Positions 15,686 through 24,388 are shown, counted from the first letter of the stretch. The stretch: DNA of 64,000 nt from an uncultured Duncaniella sp. (GCA_910587165.1 CAJUKP010000005.1:27987-91986); one strand, 5' to 3'. Notes: generated by a model not told the origin, from the letters alone. Numbers and translations: made by a program.

Positions 15686-16927
15686 TTATCTTTGCTGATA
15701 AATGAATTTCATACCGTCCTTGATGTATAGACCACCCGGTACCGGATTCTTAACCACACGACCCATCATATCGTGGATGGGTGTGTTGGTCTTCCGTTTA
15801 ATTGTGATGTCGGCAATTCCGGCAACTCCAGGCATCTTAACCTGACCTCCCGTAGCCTTTATATCAGGGAATTGTTGCAGATACACAGCTCCATCAGGTA
15901 TGACGATGGTATAACCTTTCTCCGAGGTCATGCAGAACCCGCCGAAATCGCAGCACACAAGCCAACAGTTAATGTCGGTGTTCAGATATGCGGGGACTGA
16001 TTTAACCAAAGTCTCGCAATCACCCTCATAAAGCTCAATCACAGCACCCTCCGCTACTCCGACGGGAGAATCGTAAGTAAAGCTGACCTCATTCAGCACA
16101 TCGGAATGGTCTGTGAACAGGCTGCACCATTTATACGAGAAAGGAGCATCGGGTTCGGTGTAACTGCCAATAAAATTGAGTGCGTATTCCTCATTCACGA
16201 TATCGTCGCGATGCAATGCCGATACACTTCCGGCAGGAAGCACAAGGCTATATCTGACACCGAGATCAAAATATGTCTTTTCGGGGAATCCCGGACGCAC
16301 CTGACCCAAATCCCAATCCCATGACACATCTGCCGGGATTTTATCAACCAGCTCGCCATCTCTGTAAAACAGAAATTCAGGAGAACCGACAGGAGCAATT
16401 TCATAGCCGTAGTAGAAGCATAAGGCTAGATTGGTGGAGTCCCATACGGGAGCATCATTCACGAAATCGGTCTGAGGTGTACCAAGATTTTCGGGCACAT
16501 CCACATCCCGGGAGTATGCCTTATTGACAATCTGGATATCATTGTAGCATTCCACCCAGCCTACCGAACCTTTTGACAGACAGATGGTATAGGTTTTCCC
16601 CTTAGGAAGATTCTGTTTGTCGAATCTGGCGATCAGAGTTCCCTGTTTACTTTTTTCACCGACATAGTTGTCAATATCAAGACTGACCGCGGTTGCCACC
16701 ACTTCACCGCCGCACTTGACAGTGACCGATGCGTTGTCAAAAAGCTTGATGCAACGGTCAAAGACAAAGCCGACTTCTTCAAGCGGAGCCACGAAAGGCC
16801 GATTTGCTGACGGACTGACGGAAACGGGAGCCAATGTTGCCTCGATCTCCGTGGCTCCCATAGTTGCCGTGATGGCACACAACGCCATCAGCAAACATAC
16901 CGTTCTCAATAAACCTTGTTTCTTCAT
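15686..16927 (-). CDS. Secreted protein with probable type IX secretion C-terminal signal
   Basis: A 413-residue protein with a signal peptide (LLRTVCLLMALCAITATMGA) and no lipobox. The body is made of beta-rich repeats: several segments compare a feature with an opposing force (for example FVAPLEEVGFVFDRCIKLF and VLNEVSFTYDSPVG) and look like Ig-like modules. The last 40 residues, with IHDMMGRVVKNPVPGGLYIK and then DGMKFIYQQR, resemble the type A C-terminal sorting domain of type IX secretion cargo, which suggests a cell-surface or secreted location. No enzyme motif is seen. The gene and its upstream neighbour are more AT-rich than the cobamide operon. A strong terminator follows it. Function unknown. 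Confidence 0.7.
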   Translation of the reverse strand: MKKQGLLRTVCLLMALCAITATMGATEIEATLAPVSVSPSANRPFVAPLEEVGFVFDRCIKLFDNASVTVKCGGEVVATAVSLDIDNYVGEKSKQGTLIARFDKQNLPKGKTYTICLSKGSVGWVECYNDIQIVNKAYSRDVDVPENLGTPQTDFVNDAPVWDSTNLALCFYYGYEIAPVGSPEFLFYRDGELVDKIPADVSWDWDLGQVRPGFPEKTYFDLGVRYSLVLPAGSVSALHRDDIVNEEYALNFIGSYTEPDAPFSYKWCSLFTDHSDVLNEVSFTYDSPVGVAEGAVIELYEGDCETLVKSVPAYLNTDINCWLVCCDFGGFCMTSEKGYTIVIPDGAVYLQQFPDIKATGGQVKMPGVAGIADITIKRKTNTPIHDMMGRVVKNPVPGGLYIKDGMKFIYQQR

Positions 16928-16952
16928 ACGTCTTATTATTTATTGGTTACTA

Positions 16953-17465
16953 TCACTTTATATACATTTTACGTGTTCCCTCCGGAGTGGCCACGATATA
17001 AATATCACCCGGTAGATTCAACGATTCTCCCTGATAACAAGGTGTATTATACATGGGTATTCCCTGCAAATTATAAATCGCCAATGAATTGCCAATCAAG
17101 CTCTCACCGAAGTCAGTCATAACCTCTTCCGTGCTGCCATGCCGGGTGTTCAGTACGGCACACGAGACTCCGATTCCCAACGGATGCACAAACCAGATCA
17201 GATCATTCTTTCTGTCTATGGTAATATCATTGGCTGTGTTGAATGTCTTCTGCTGACCGGAATGCTTGTTGATCACCGTAATACCGGCACCGGATGATGA
17301 CACATAAATATATTCATCATCGTGAGTAATCCTCAGAACATGATTCTTGTTTGCGATTCCCTGCCACTCAGTGAGACCCTCGCCAGCAAAACAATTGACG
17401 CTGAGCGTCACTAACGCACAAATTCGGGCGAAGTTATAAAATACTGTTTCTGAGATTGGTTTCAC
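16953..17465 (-). CDS. Small secreted protein with propeller-like and sorting-domain-like segments
   Basis: A 170-residue protein with an N-terminal signal (RICALVTLSVNCFA). Residues about 30-115 contain two short propeller-like units (DDEYIYVSSSGAGITVIN and DRKNDLIWFVHPLGIG), as in sensor propellers but too few for a closed propeller. The C-terminus, from LAIYNLQGIPMYNT to GDIYIVATPEGTRKMYIK, resembles a type IX sorting tail. The protein may therefore be a remnant of a longer cargo protein, with N-terminal signal and tail kept and the middle lost. It is encoded 25 bases upstream of the 413-residue secreted protein, probably in one transcript. Confidence 0.6.
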   Translation of the reverse strand: MKPISETVFYNFARICALVTLSVNCFAGEGLTEWQGIANKNHVLRITHDDEYIYVSSSGAGITVINKHSGQQKTFNTANDITIDRKNDLIWFVHPLGIGVSCAVLNTRHGSTEEVMTDFGESLIGNSLAIYNLQGIPMYNTPCYQGESLNLPGDIYIVATPEGTRKMYIK

Positions 17466-17536
17466 TTGTCAATGGTTTTATTGACAAAGTTAACAAGTAT
17501 TACTGACTTGGGCGTAAACAAAAGTTTATACCCAAG

Positions 17537-18100
17537 TCATTTGCCCAATTTTTTTCTGATGCGGCTGAGATGAATTGGAGTGACGAGAAGATATGAGGCT
17601 ATGTCACGGAGCGGCACCCTCTCCATCAGATCAGGATATTTCTTGACAATTTCAATATAACGCTCGGTCGGAGTTTTCTGATGAAGGTCAAGATAGCGGC
17701 TGTATGCTTCTACCAAAACGATTGATGATATCAGGGGGATAAGATCAGGTTTATTACTTGTCAGATAATCACGGATGGAATCCAATGGCACCTGCATCAC
17801 AGTGGAATCACACCCGGCGACAATTGAAATTTTAGACGGCTTCCCAAACAGGAATGATTGAGTGAAATCAACCACACACTCATCTGCAAATGAAAAGCCG
17901 GTGACGGCATAATCACCTTTGGATGTAAGCACACAGTATTTGAAATAGCCTGATTTCACAAAACCGACATATCTCCCTACGTGTCCGGCATCCACAAAAC
18001 AATCACCCTTTGCATAGCGGACGGCCTTGCCGTTTGCCATGCAATACCCGCGCATCGCTTCAAAGTCGATATACGAAAGGAAATCGTTAATGTGCGCCAT
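17537..18100 (-). CDS. Crp/Fnr-family transcriptional regulator
   Basis: A 187-residue protein of the Crp/Fnr superfamily. Residues about 10-120 form the cyclic-nucleotide-binding-like beta-roll (AVRYAKGDCFVDAGHVGRYV, then VKSGYFKYCV). A helix near 130-150 should make the dimer. The C-terminal helix-turn-helix includes LRDIASYLLVTPIHLSRIRK, the form common in Bacteroidetes Crp-like regulators. No Fnr-type cysteine cluster is seen, so a direct oxygen-sensing role is unlikely. It is transcribed divergently from the catabolic operon that starts at 18434 and is separated from it by 333 bases, so it could regulate that operon, but this is only positional evidence. Confidence 0.85.
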   Translation of the reverse strand: MAHINDFLSYIDFEAMRGYCMANGKAVRYAKGDCFVDAGHVGRYVGFVKSGYFKYCVLTSKGDYAVTGFSFADECVVDFTQSFLFGKPSKISIVAGCDSTVMQVPLDSIRDYLTSNKPDLIPLISSIVLVEAYSRYLDLHQKTPTERYIEIVKKYPDLMERVPLRDIASYLLVTPIHLSRIRKKLGK

Positions 18101-18191
18101 CCGTAGAACAAGATTATCCGACAGCCACTACCGGGCAATTCTTCAAGAGAATCGGCAGTGCGTCCCATAACTCAAAAAAATTTGCTTTTGG

Positions 18192-18199
18192 CAAAGTTA
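18192..18199 (-). promoter_or_regulatory. Promoter -7 box for the Crp-like gene
   Basis: TAACTTTG on the minus strand lies 91 bases before the ATG at 18100. The expected TTTG 19-21 bases upstream is absent, so this is a half-match. It is one of three elements in the 18101-18433 intergenic region, with repeat B and the plus-strand promoter. Confidence 0.5.
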
Positions 18200-18306
18200 G
18201 GCAAAATATCTCTGACGACACCCATATCTGACAGATTTTTCAGGACACCGACCCGCAAAGCTCCGAAACAGATCTGTGGTAAGGAACAAATGGAAAGTAA
18301 CCTCCC

Positions 18307-18390
18307 TGATTTTGTTTCTGCAAAATTAATTGTGGAAATTTCCTAAAAGGTGCGATAATGTCACTCCGTTTGAAAAAAATTTCCTACCTT
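18307..18390. repeat. Dispersed repeat B, copy 2 (84 bp)
   Basis: This copy differs from 15421-15504 at two positions. It carries outward-facing promoter words on both strands: TAATTTTG on the minus strand and the beginning of TACCTTTG on the plus strand. It lies directly before the five-gene catabolic operon. Confidence 0.95.
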
Positions 18391-18392
18391 TG
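18385..18392 (+). promoter_or_regulatory. Promoter -7 box of the catabolic operon
   Basis: TACCTTTG matches TAnnTTTG and lies 41 bases before the ATG at 18434. The only upstream TTTG is 12 bases away rather than 19-21, so the -33 element is atypical. The box straddles the end of repeat B. Confidence 0.6.
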
Positions 18393-18433
18393 TAGATACA
18401 TTGACTTAAATCTATCAATAACCTTATATAATC

Positions 18434-19318
18434 ATGAAGAATTGTAAGTACCGCGGTGTGGTCGTGCCTATGGTCACACCCGTCACCGAAGAAGGAAATC
18501 TTGACGTAGCTGCAGTAAGTAGAATCATCGAATTTTTCGCTTCCAATGGTGTCTCGCCCCTTCTGATGGGCACCACCGGAGAGGGCAACAGTGTGTCTGC
18601 CGCCGACGGCATCCTGCTCGTTCGGACCGCCATCGTGGCTGCCAAGGGTCGTGTGCTTGTCTATGCCGGCCTCACAGGCAACTGCTTCTCCGAGCAGCTG
18701 GCACAGGCTGAGGCGTTCACACGCGCCGGAGCCGACGTGATCGTCGCCACCCTCCCCTCCTACTACGCCCTGACAGAGGAGCAGATGTACAATTACTACA
18801 AGACTCTCGCCGACAGCATCAAGGGCCCGCTCATGCTCTACAATATACTCGCCACCACACACATGACCATACCCGTCAATGTGGTGAAGCGCCTCGCCGA
18901 CCACCCCAACATCGTAGGTCTCAAGGACTCCGAGCGCGATCTCGACCGCATGAAAGAGTGCATCGCCATCTCCAAGGACCGCGAGGATTTCGCCTATTTC
19001 TGCGGTTGGGCGGCACAGTCGGCCTACTCCCTCTCGCTCGGAGGCGACGGCATCGTCCCCAGCACCGGCAACTATGTGCCCGAGATGTTCCAGCACCTCT
19101 ATGAGGCTGCCGTGAACGGAGACATGGCCACCGCCGAGCGCCTTCAGAACGACACCAACGAGATAGCCAAGATATATCAGGCAGGCCGCACACTGGGCCA
19201 GTCGCTCACAGCCCTCAAGGTGATGATGCAGACCAAGGGTCTCTGCGATCCCTGGATGCTCATGCCCCTCACCCGCCTCTCGGCTGAAGAAGAACAGGAA
19301 ATCAAGGCCAAGTTATGA
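18434..19318 (+). CDS. DapA/NanA-family aldolase (class I)
   Basis: A 294-residue protein of the dihydrodipicolinate synthase/N-acetylneuraminate lyase family and of its usual length. Family landmarks are GTTGEGNSVSAADG, the YYNYYK-like region, MLYNI with the assisting tyrosine, and VGLKDSE with the Schiff-base lysine. Members condense or split pyruvate with an aldehyde, or dehydrate acid sugars. True DapA is unlikely because the gene heads a catabolic operon with a transporter, two dehydrogenases and a kinase. True NanA is unlikely because no other sialic-acid gene is present. The stop overlaps the symporter start by 4 bases. Substrate unknown. Confidence 0.88.
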   Translation: MKNCKYRGVVVPMVTPVTEEGNLDVAAVSRIIEFFASNGVSPLLMGTTGEGNSVSAADGILLVRTAIVAAKGRVLVYAGLTGNCFSEQLAQAEAFTRAGADVIVATLPSYYALTEEQMYNYYKTLADSIKGPLMLYNILATTHMTIPVNVVKRLADHPNIVGLKDSERDLDRMKECIAISKDREDFAYFCGWAAQSAYSLSLGGDGIVPSTGNYVPEMFQHLYEAAVNGDMATAERLQNDTNEIAKIYQAGRTLGQSLTALKVMMQTKGLCDPWMLMPLTRLSAEEEQEIKAKL

Positions 19319-20904
19319 ACGACATTCACTGGATTGACTATCTGATAGTATTTCTGTCGATAGCCTCGGCCATCGGCGTGGGCATCTACTTCGCCCGCCG
19401 CCAGAAGGACACAAGCACCTACTTCGCCGCCGGCGGCAAGATACCCGCCTGGGCGGTGGGAATGTCCATCTTCGCCACCCTCATCTCCAGCGTCACCTTC
19501 CTGGCCTATCCCGGCGCAGCGTATGCTGACAACTGGATCCTTCTTGTCCAGGGCCTCATGGTGCCCCTGGTGCTCCTCGCCCTCATCGGCGTGATCGTGC
19601 CCTTGTTCCGCAAGGTGGTGCGCCTCTCCACCTACGAGTATTTCGAACGGAGGTTCGGACTGTTTGCCCGTATGTACAGCTCGTTCGCCTTCACGCTCGG
19701 TCATTTCTCCAAGGCCGGCACCGTGTTCTTCCTGGTGTCCATGGCCCTGTCCACTTTCCTTGACTTCAATATCTATGCCATCGTCATAGTGCTGGGTATC
19801 ACCATCATAGTGCTCACACTGCTCGGAGGCATGGAAGCCATCGTGTGGATGGATGTCGCCCAGGGCGGTCTGCTCATCGGAGGCGGCATCATCTGTGTGT
19901 GTCTGCTCCTGTTCCTCCCGGAAGGTGGACCGGCTGAGGTGATGCGCATAGCCGGGGAATACAACAAGATTGATTTCGGGCCATACGACTGGGATCTCAC
20001 ACAGCTCACATTCCTCGTGATGGCGCTCAACGGCGTGTTCTACGCCCTGCAGAAATATGGCACCGACCAGACCATCGTGCAGCGTTATCTGGCAGCCAAG
20101 AATGACACCGATGCCAAGAAAGCCGCCTATATCGGTGTGCTCATGAGTGTGCCTATCTGGGCCCTCTTCATGTTCATCGGCACCTGTCTGTTCGCCTACT
20201 ATCACGCTTCGGGCGCACCTGCGCTTCCCGACGGGCTCAAGGCCGACGAAGTGTTCCCCTACTTCATCAGCAACGAGCTTCCCGTGGGAATCCGCGGCCT
20301 AATCATCGCCGCTCTCGCCGCCGCCGCCATCTCGAGCCTCGACACCGACCTCAACTGCCTCTCGGCCATAGCCGTACAGGACTACTATGTGCGCTTCAAG
20401 AAGAACGCCACCGACCGCCAGCAGCTCAGATTCGGCCGCCTCATGGTGGTTCTCTCGGGCGTAGGAGCCGTAGGCGTTGCCATCCTCTACATCTCGTGGG
20501 GTGGCGAAGGTGTGCTCGGCGCCCTCTTCTCGCTCTATGCCATCTTCTCTGCCGGAATCGTCGGAATCTTCCTGCTCGGACTCTTCAGCCGCCGCGCCAA
20601 CAGCAAGGGACTGCTCGTGGGCATCATAGCCGCCGTGCTCTTCACAGGCTATGCCGTGCTCACATCCACCAAGGTAGACATCCACGGCACCGGCACACCG
20701 GTGACCCTGCTCGATCTCGGCGACTGGAACTTCACCCACCATAAATATATGCTCGGCGTCTACAGCCACCTCATCGTGCTTGTGGTGGGCTATCTCGCAA
20801 GCTATCTCTTCGCCGCTCCCCTCGCCGCCAAGGAACTCACCATCTTCGGCTATCTCGAGGATAAGAAAAAGGAGAAAGAACAGCTCGACATCGAGCCTGC
20901 ATAA
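19315..20904 (+). CDS. Sodium:solute symporter (SSS family)
   Basis: A 529-residue inner-membrane protein with about 13-14 hydrophobic segments and the SSS pattern: YFARRQKDTSTYFAAGGKIP, then MSIFATLISSVTFLAYPG and GTDQTIVQRYLAAK, with the sodium-site region AAAAISSLDTDLN. The C-terminus is charged (DKKKEKEQLD). SSS members import sugars, sialic acid, amino acids or organic acids with sodium. Translation is coupled to the aldolase gene, and the other enzymes suggest that it brings in an acid sugar or a derivative. The iron alcohol dehydrogenase gene follows after 27 bases. Confidence 0.92.
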   Translation: MNDIHWIDYLIVFLSIASAIGVGIYFARRQKDTSTYFAAGGKIPAWAVGMSIFATLISSVTFLAYPGAAYADNWILLVQGLMVPLVLLALIGVIVPLFRKVVRLSTYEYFERRFGLFARMYSSFAFTLGHFSKAGTVFFLVSMALSTFLDFNIYAIVIVLGITIIVLTLLGGMEAIVWMDVAQGGLLIGGGIICVCLLLFLPEGGPAEVMRIAGEYNKIDFGPYDWDLTQLTFLVMALNGVFYALQKYGTDQTIVQRYLAAKNDTDAKKAAYIGVLMSVPIWALFMFIGTCLFAYYHASGAPALPDGLKADEVFPYFISNELPVGIRGLIIAALAAAAISSLDTDLNCLSAIAVQDYYVRFKKNATDRQQLRFGRLMVVLSGVGAVGVAILYISWGGEGVLGALFSLYAIFSAGIVGIFLLGLFSRRANSKGLLVGIIAAVLFTGYAVLTSTKVDIHGTGTPVTLLDLGDWNFTHHKYMLGVYSHLIVLVVGYLASYLFAAPLAAKELTIFGYLEDKKKEKEQLDIEPA

Positions 20905-20931
20905 ACCAATAATCATCAGAACAATTATAGT

Positions 20932-22077
20932 ATGAAACCCATCACGATCTTGCAGCCGCAGAAAATCGTTTTCGGTTCAGGATGCATCCAGACTTTCACA
21001 GAAGACTATCTCAAACTCGGCCACAAGCGCCTCTTCGTGCTCACGGCACCACCCATCATCCCCCTCATCGAGCCCTCTCTGGCAGTGCTCAGAGAGAACG
21101 GTGTTGAGGTCGAGGTGTTCCAGAACATCCTGGCCGAGCCTTCGCTGAGCGACTTCAACAAGATACTCGGGATAGCCCGCGAATTCCGCGCCGACAGCGT
21201 GGCAGGTATCGGAGGAGGCTCGGTGCTCGACGTGGCCAAACTCGTGGCCGCTTTCATCGACAGCGACCAGAAGGCCGAGGACTGCTTCGGAACAGGATTC
21301 ATCAACAGGAAAGGTCTCTGGCTGGCCTGTCTGCCCACCACCGCCGGAACAGGCAGCGAGGTTTCGCCCAACGCCATCCTGCTCGACGAGCGCGACAAGC
21401 TCAAGAAGGGTATCGTGAGCCCCTATCTGCTGGCCGATGTGGCATACGTGGATCCCAAGCTCACCATGACAGTTCCCGCAAAGGTGACCGCCGACACCGG
21501 CATGGATGCCCTCACCCACTGCATCGAGGCCTATACCAACAAGTTTGCCCATCCTGCCGTGGACATCTATGCGCTCCAGGGCATCAAGCTCATCGCGGCC
21601 AACCTGCTCCGCGCCGTGAAGGACGGAAATGATGTCGAGGCCCGTGAGGCCCTGGCGCTCGGCTCGCTCTACGGCGGCCTCGTGCTCGGTCCGGTCAACA
21701 CAGCCGCCGTCCACGCCCTCAGCTACCCCCTCGGCGGCGAATTCCACATCCCCCACGGACTCTCCAACGCCATCCTGCTCCCGTCGGTGATGAAGTTCAA
21801 CCGTCCGGCCAACCTGCGCAAGTATGCCGAGGTGGCCATCGCCATGGGTGCGCCCGCCGGCAAGGATGACGACGAGACCGCCCAGAACGGTGTCGACTTC
21901 ATCTGCGAGCTCTCCAAGGCTGTCGGAATTCCCCAGAAACTCACCGAGCTCAACATACCTCAGAGCGCCGTCGACGGTATGGCCAAGGCTGCCATGGAAG
22001 TGCAGCGTCTGCTCAAGAACAATCCCCGCGAGGTCACCGAACAGGATGCCCGCGACATCTACAACTCACTCTATTGA
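20932..22077 (+). CDS. Iron-containing alcohol dehydrogenase (group III)
   Basis: A 381-residue protein of the Fe-ADH/lactaldehyde reductase family. The NAD-binding motif GIGGGSVLDVAKLVA lies near residues 95-110. The metal ligands fall in DTGMDALTHCIEAY and in HALSYPLGGEFHIPHG (the two later histidines). Members interconvert small alcohols and aldehydes or keto acids using NAD(H). In this operon it could reduce the aldehyde released by the aldolase, or oxidise the incoming sugar acid. The product of the next gene, a PdxA-like dehydrogenase, starts 5 bases after its stop. Confidence 0.92.
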   Translation: MKPITILQPQKIVFGSGCIQTFTEDYLKLGHKRLFVLTAPPIIPLIEPSLAVLRENGVEVEVFQNILAEPSLSDFNKILGIAREFRADSVAGIGGGSVLDVAKLVAAFIDSDQKAEDCFGTGFINRKGLWLACLPTTAGTGSEVSPNAILLDERDKLKKGIVSPYLLADVAYVDPKLTMTVPAKVTADTGMDALTHCIEAYTNKFAHPAVDIYALQGIKLIAANLLRAVKDGNDVEAREALALGSLYGGLVLGPVNTAAVHALSYPLGGEFHIPHGLSNAILLPSVMKFNRPANLRKYAEVAIAMGAPAGKDDDETAQNGVDFICELSKAVGIPQKLTELNIPQSAVDGMAKAAMEVQRLLKNNPREVTEQDARDIYNSLY

Positions 22078-22082
22078 TCAGC

Positions 22083-23120
22083 ATGAAACCGATATTAGCC
22101 ATCACCATGGGCGATCCCGCCGGCATCGGACCGGAGATCGTGGTACGCGCCCTGAGCCATAAGGAAACCTACGAACAGTGCCGCCCCATCGTCACCGGCG
22201 ATGCCAATGTGATGCGGGAGGCCGTGAAGCTGCTCGGATTCGACTTCAGCATCAATCCCGTCAAGGATGTCAAGGACGCAAAGTTTGAATACGGCACCAT
22301 CGACGTCTATGATCTTGAGTGCATCGACATGAGCACCTTCAAATTCGGCGAGGTGCAGCCACAGTGTGGCAACGCCGCATTCGTGAGCATCTGCAAGGCC
22401 ATCGACCTGGCCATGGCCGGAGAGGTGGACGGCACCGTCACCGCTCCGCTCAACAAGGAGGCCCTCAATCTCGCCGGACACCACTTCGACGGACACACCG
22501 AGATCTACGCCACATTCACAGGCACCAAGAAATATGCCATGATGCTCGCCGACGAGAACATCCGCGTGATCCACGTCTCGACCCATGTGCCCCTGCGCAA
22601 GGCCTGCGATCTGGTCAAGAAAGCACGTGTGATCGAGGTGACCGAGCTCATCAGCGACGCCTGCCGCCAGTTCGGCATCGAGAACCCCCGCATAGGCATA
22701 GCCGGTCTCAACCCCCACAGCAGCGAGAACGGAATGTTTGGCGACGAGGAGGCTCTCGAGATCATCCCCGCCATAGAGGAGCTGAGAGAGAGAGGCTTCA
22801 ATGTCGACGGTCCCGTGCCGCCTGATTCCATCTTTGCCAAAGCCAAATGCGGCAAATATGACGGATGCGTGGCAATGTATCACGACCAGGGCCACATTCC
22901 CCTCAAGGTCTGCGCCTTCAACTGGAACAAGGAGACCGGCAAGATGGAGAGCGCCAAGGGTGTCAACATCACACTCGGACTTCCCATCATCCGCGTCAGC
23001 GTCGACCACGGCACCGCCTTCGACGTCGCCGGAAAGGGAATTGCCAGCGAGGATGCAATGATGCTCAGCATCGACTATGCCACCCGGATGGCCAAATACC
23101 GTCTTGGAATCAAGGAATAG
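22083..23120 (+). CDS. PdxA-family 4-phospho-hydroxyacid dehydrogenase (possible PdxA2)
   Basis: The ATG at 22083 gives 345 residues; a TTG at 22074 is in frame but less likely. PdxA hallmarks include MGDPAGIGPEI near the start, metal-binding histidines in HFDGHTEIYA and YHDQGHIPLK, and DHGTAFDVAGKG near the end. PdxA oxidises and decarboxylates 4-phospho-hydroxy-L-threonine in vitamin B6 synthesis. The related PdxA2 acts on D-threonate or D-erythronate 4-phosphate and yields dihydroxyacetone phosphate. The adjacent DUF1537 kinase gene favours PdxA2. A biosynthetic PdxA cannot be excluded from this window alone. Confidence 0.9.
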   Translation: MKPILAITMGDPAGIGPEIVVRALSHKETYEQCRPIVTGDANVMREAVKLLGFDFSINPVKDVKDAKFEYGTIDVYDLECIDMSTFKFGEVQPQCGNAAFVSICKAIDLAMAGEVDGTVTAPLNKEALNLAGHHFDGHTEIYATFTGTKKYAMMLADENIRVIHVSTHVPLRKACDLVKKARVIEVTELISDACRQFGIENPRIGIAGLNPHSSENGMFGDEEALEIIPAIEELRERGFNVDGPVPPDSIFAKAKCGKYDGCVAMYHDQGHIPLKVCAFNWNKETGKMESAKGVNITLGLPIIRVSVDHGTAFDVAGKGIASEDAMMLSIDYATRMAKYRLGIKE

Positions 23121-23129
23121 CAACCGGTC

Positions 23130-24221
23130 ATGATAGCTGTCATTGCAGATGACATTACCGGAGCAGCCGAAATGGCGGGCATCGCCCACCGTTTCGGCCT
23201 CCGTGTCATGCTCACCACCTCATACATCACCGGTGCGGACACCGATGTGATGGTAATAGCCACCGACACCCGCTCCATGACCGCGGATGAAGCCGTGACC
23301 GAGACCCGTCGCGTGGCCGGTCTGCTGGCATCCGACCCTTCGGTCAGCCGCATCTTCAAAAAAACCGACTCGGCGCTGCGCGGCCATGTGGTGGATGAAC
23401 TCGAGGCGCTCATAAACGCCATCCCACACTACAACGAAGCCCTCTACATCCCCGCCAATCCCTCGAAAGGGCGTGTGATACGTGACGGGATATATTACAT
23501 CGGTCCGACACCTCTGCATGAGACCGACTTCTCGTTCGATCCTGAATTTCCGGCGGTCACATCGCGTCTTGACGAGCGCTTTCCCGGCCATCTGGAACGC
23601 GGGGTACGTTTTGCCGACGCCACAGACACATCCGATATCGACGCGGCTCTGTCATCAGCCCCTGACACCACCCTCCCTGCGGGCGCGGCAGACCTCTTCA
23701 CCTCATTCCTGCGCCTCAACTTCCCTCAGGCCGGGCAGACTGACATGGCCCTCCCTGACATCAACCTGAACGATCTGCTCATAGTGTGCGGAAGCACCCA
23801 GAGCAAGGCTATCGACTGCGGTGCCGTCACGTCATATATGCCTGTCGAAGTCTATGACGGCCTCGCATCAGGCGAGGAGTGGGCCGAAGCCATCTCCCCT
23901 CTCTATGCACGCACACATTCGCTCATCCTGGCCATGAACCACCGCCACCGCACCGGCCACGAAGCAGCCGTCTACCTACGTTCAGCCATGGCCTCGGCCG
24001 TAGCCTCACTGATGGAGACCCACAGGCCCGCCGAGCTTATAATCGAGGGTGGCGCCACCGCTTTCGCCATACTCAGCAGCCTCGGATGGAACTCATTCAC
24101 CATCACCGACCAGATAGCACCCGGTGTGATACGCATGGCCACCTCTGACGGCACACATATCACCATGAAACCCGGCAGTTATCCCTGGGGAAACCTTTTT
24201 CCCGCTGCATCAGGCGCATAG
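23130..24221 (+). CDS. DUF1537 family four-carbon acid sugar kinase
   Basis: A 363-residue protein of the OtnK/DtnK/LtnK family. The N-terminal substrate domain starts IAVIADDITGAAEMAG, and FKKTDSALRGH is the typical next motif. The C-terminal nucleotide domain has IIEGGATAFAILSSLGW and PGVIRMATSDGTHITMKPGS. At 363 residues it is shorter than the usual 400 or more, mostly in the middle. Known members phosphorylate D-threonate, L-threonate, D-erythronate or 3-oxo-tetronates at O4; the partner PdxA2 then oxidises the product. It is the last gene of the operon, 9 bases after the dehydrogenase; the next gene has its own promoter. Confidence 0.88.
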   Translation: MIAVIADDITGAAEMAGIAHRFGLRVMLTTSYITGADTDVMVIATDTRSMTADEAVTETRRVAGLLASDPSVSRIFKKTDSALRGHVVDELEALINAIPHYNEALYIPANPSKGRVIRDGIYYIGPTPLHETDFSFDPEFPAVTSRLDERFPGHLERGVRFADATDTSDIDAALSSAPDTTLPAGAADLFTSFLRLNFPQAGQTDMALPDINLNDLLIVCGSTQSKAIDCGAVTSYMPVEVYDGLASGEEWAEAISPLYARTHSLILAMNHRHRTGHEAAVYLRSAMASAVASLMETHRPAELIIEGGATAFAILSSLGWNSFTITDQIAPGVIRMATSDGTHITMKPGSYPWGNLFPAASGA

Positions 24222-24252
24222 TTTGTAATTATAAAAAAATTTGCTACCTTTG
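24222..24252 (+). promoter_or_regulatory. Bacteroidetes promoter of the polysaccharide export genes
   Basis: TTTG at 24222-24225, a 19-base spacer and TACCTTTG at 24245-24252 match the consensus exactly. The expected leader to the ATG at 24389 is about 130 bases and contains no clear hairpin. The promoter starts right after the DUF1537 kinase stop. Confidence 0.88.
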
Positions 24253-24388
24253 CAGCGACTTTTGCCGGTGTCCATAATTTTTTGTAACAGTCCCATTTTC
24301 CAAGGACTTCTGCATGACCTGACGGCCCCATCGGCGCAATGGCATTAAGAAAATTCCGTTAACAATCGAATAAGTTGCGTTTTTACAG

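Noticed and set aside
18326..23591. Long minus-strand open frames (up to about 360 codons) opposite the catabolic operon.
   Set aside because: They arise from codon bias on the opposite strand; the plus-strand genes have strong family motifs and tight operon spacing.
18434..24221. Sialic acid catabolism, suggested by an aldolase of the NanA/DapA family next to a sodium symporter.
   Set aside because: No N-acylglucosamine epimerase, kinase, deaminase or sialidase is present, and PdxA plus a DUF1537 kinase point to acid sugars.
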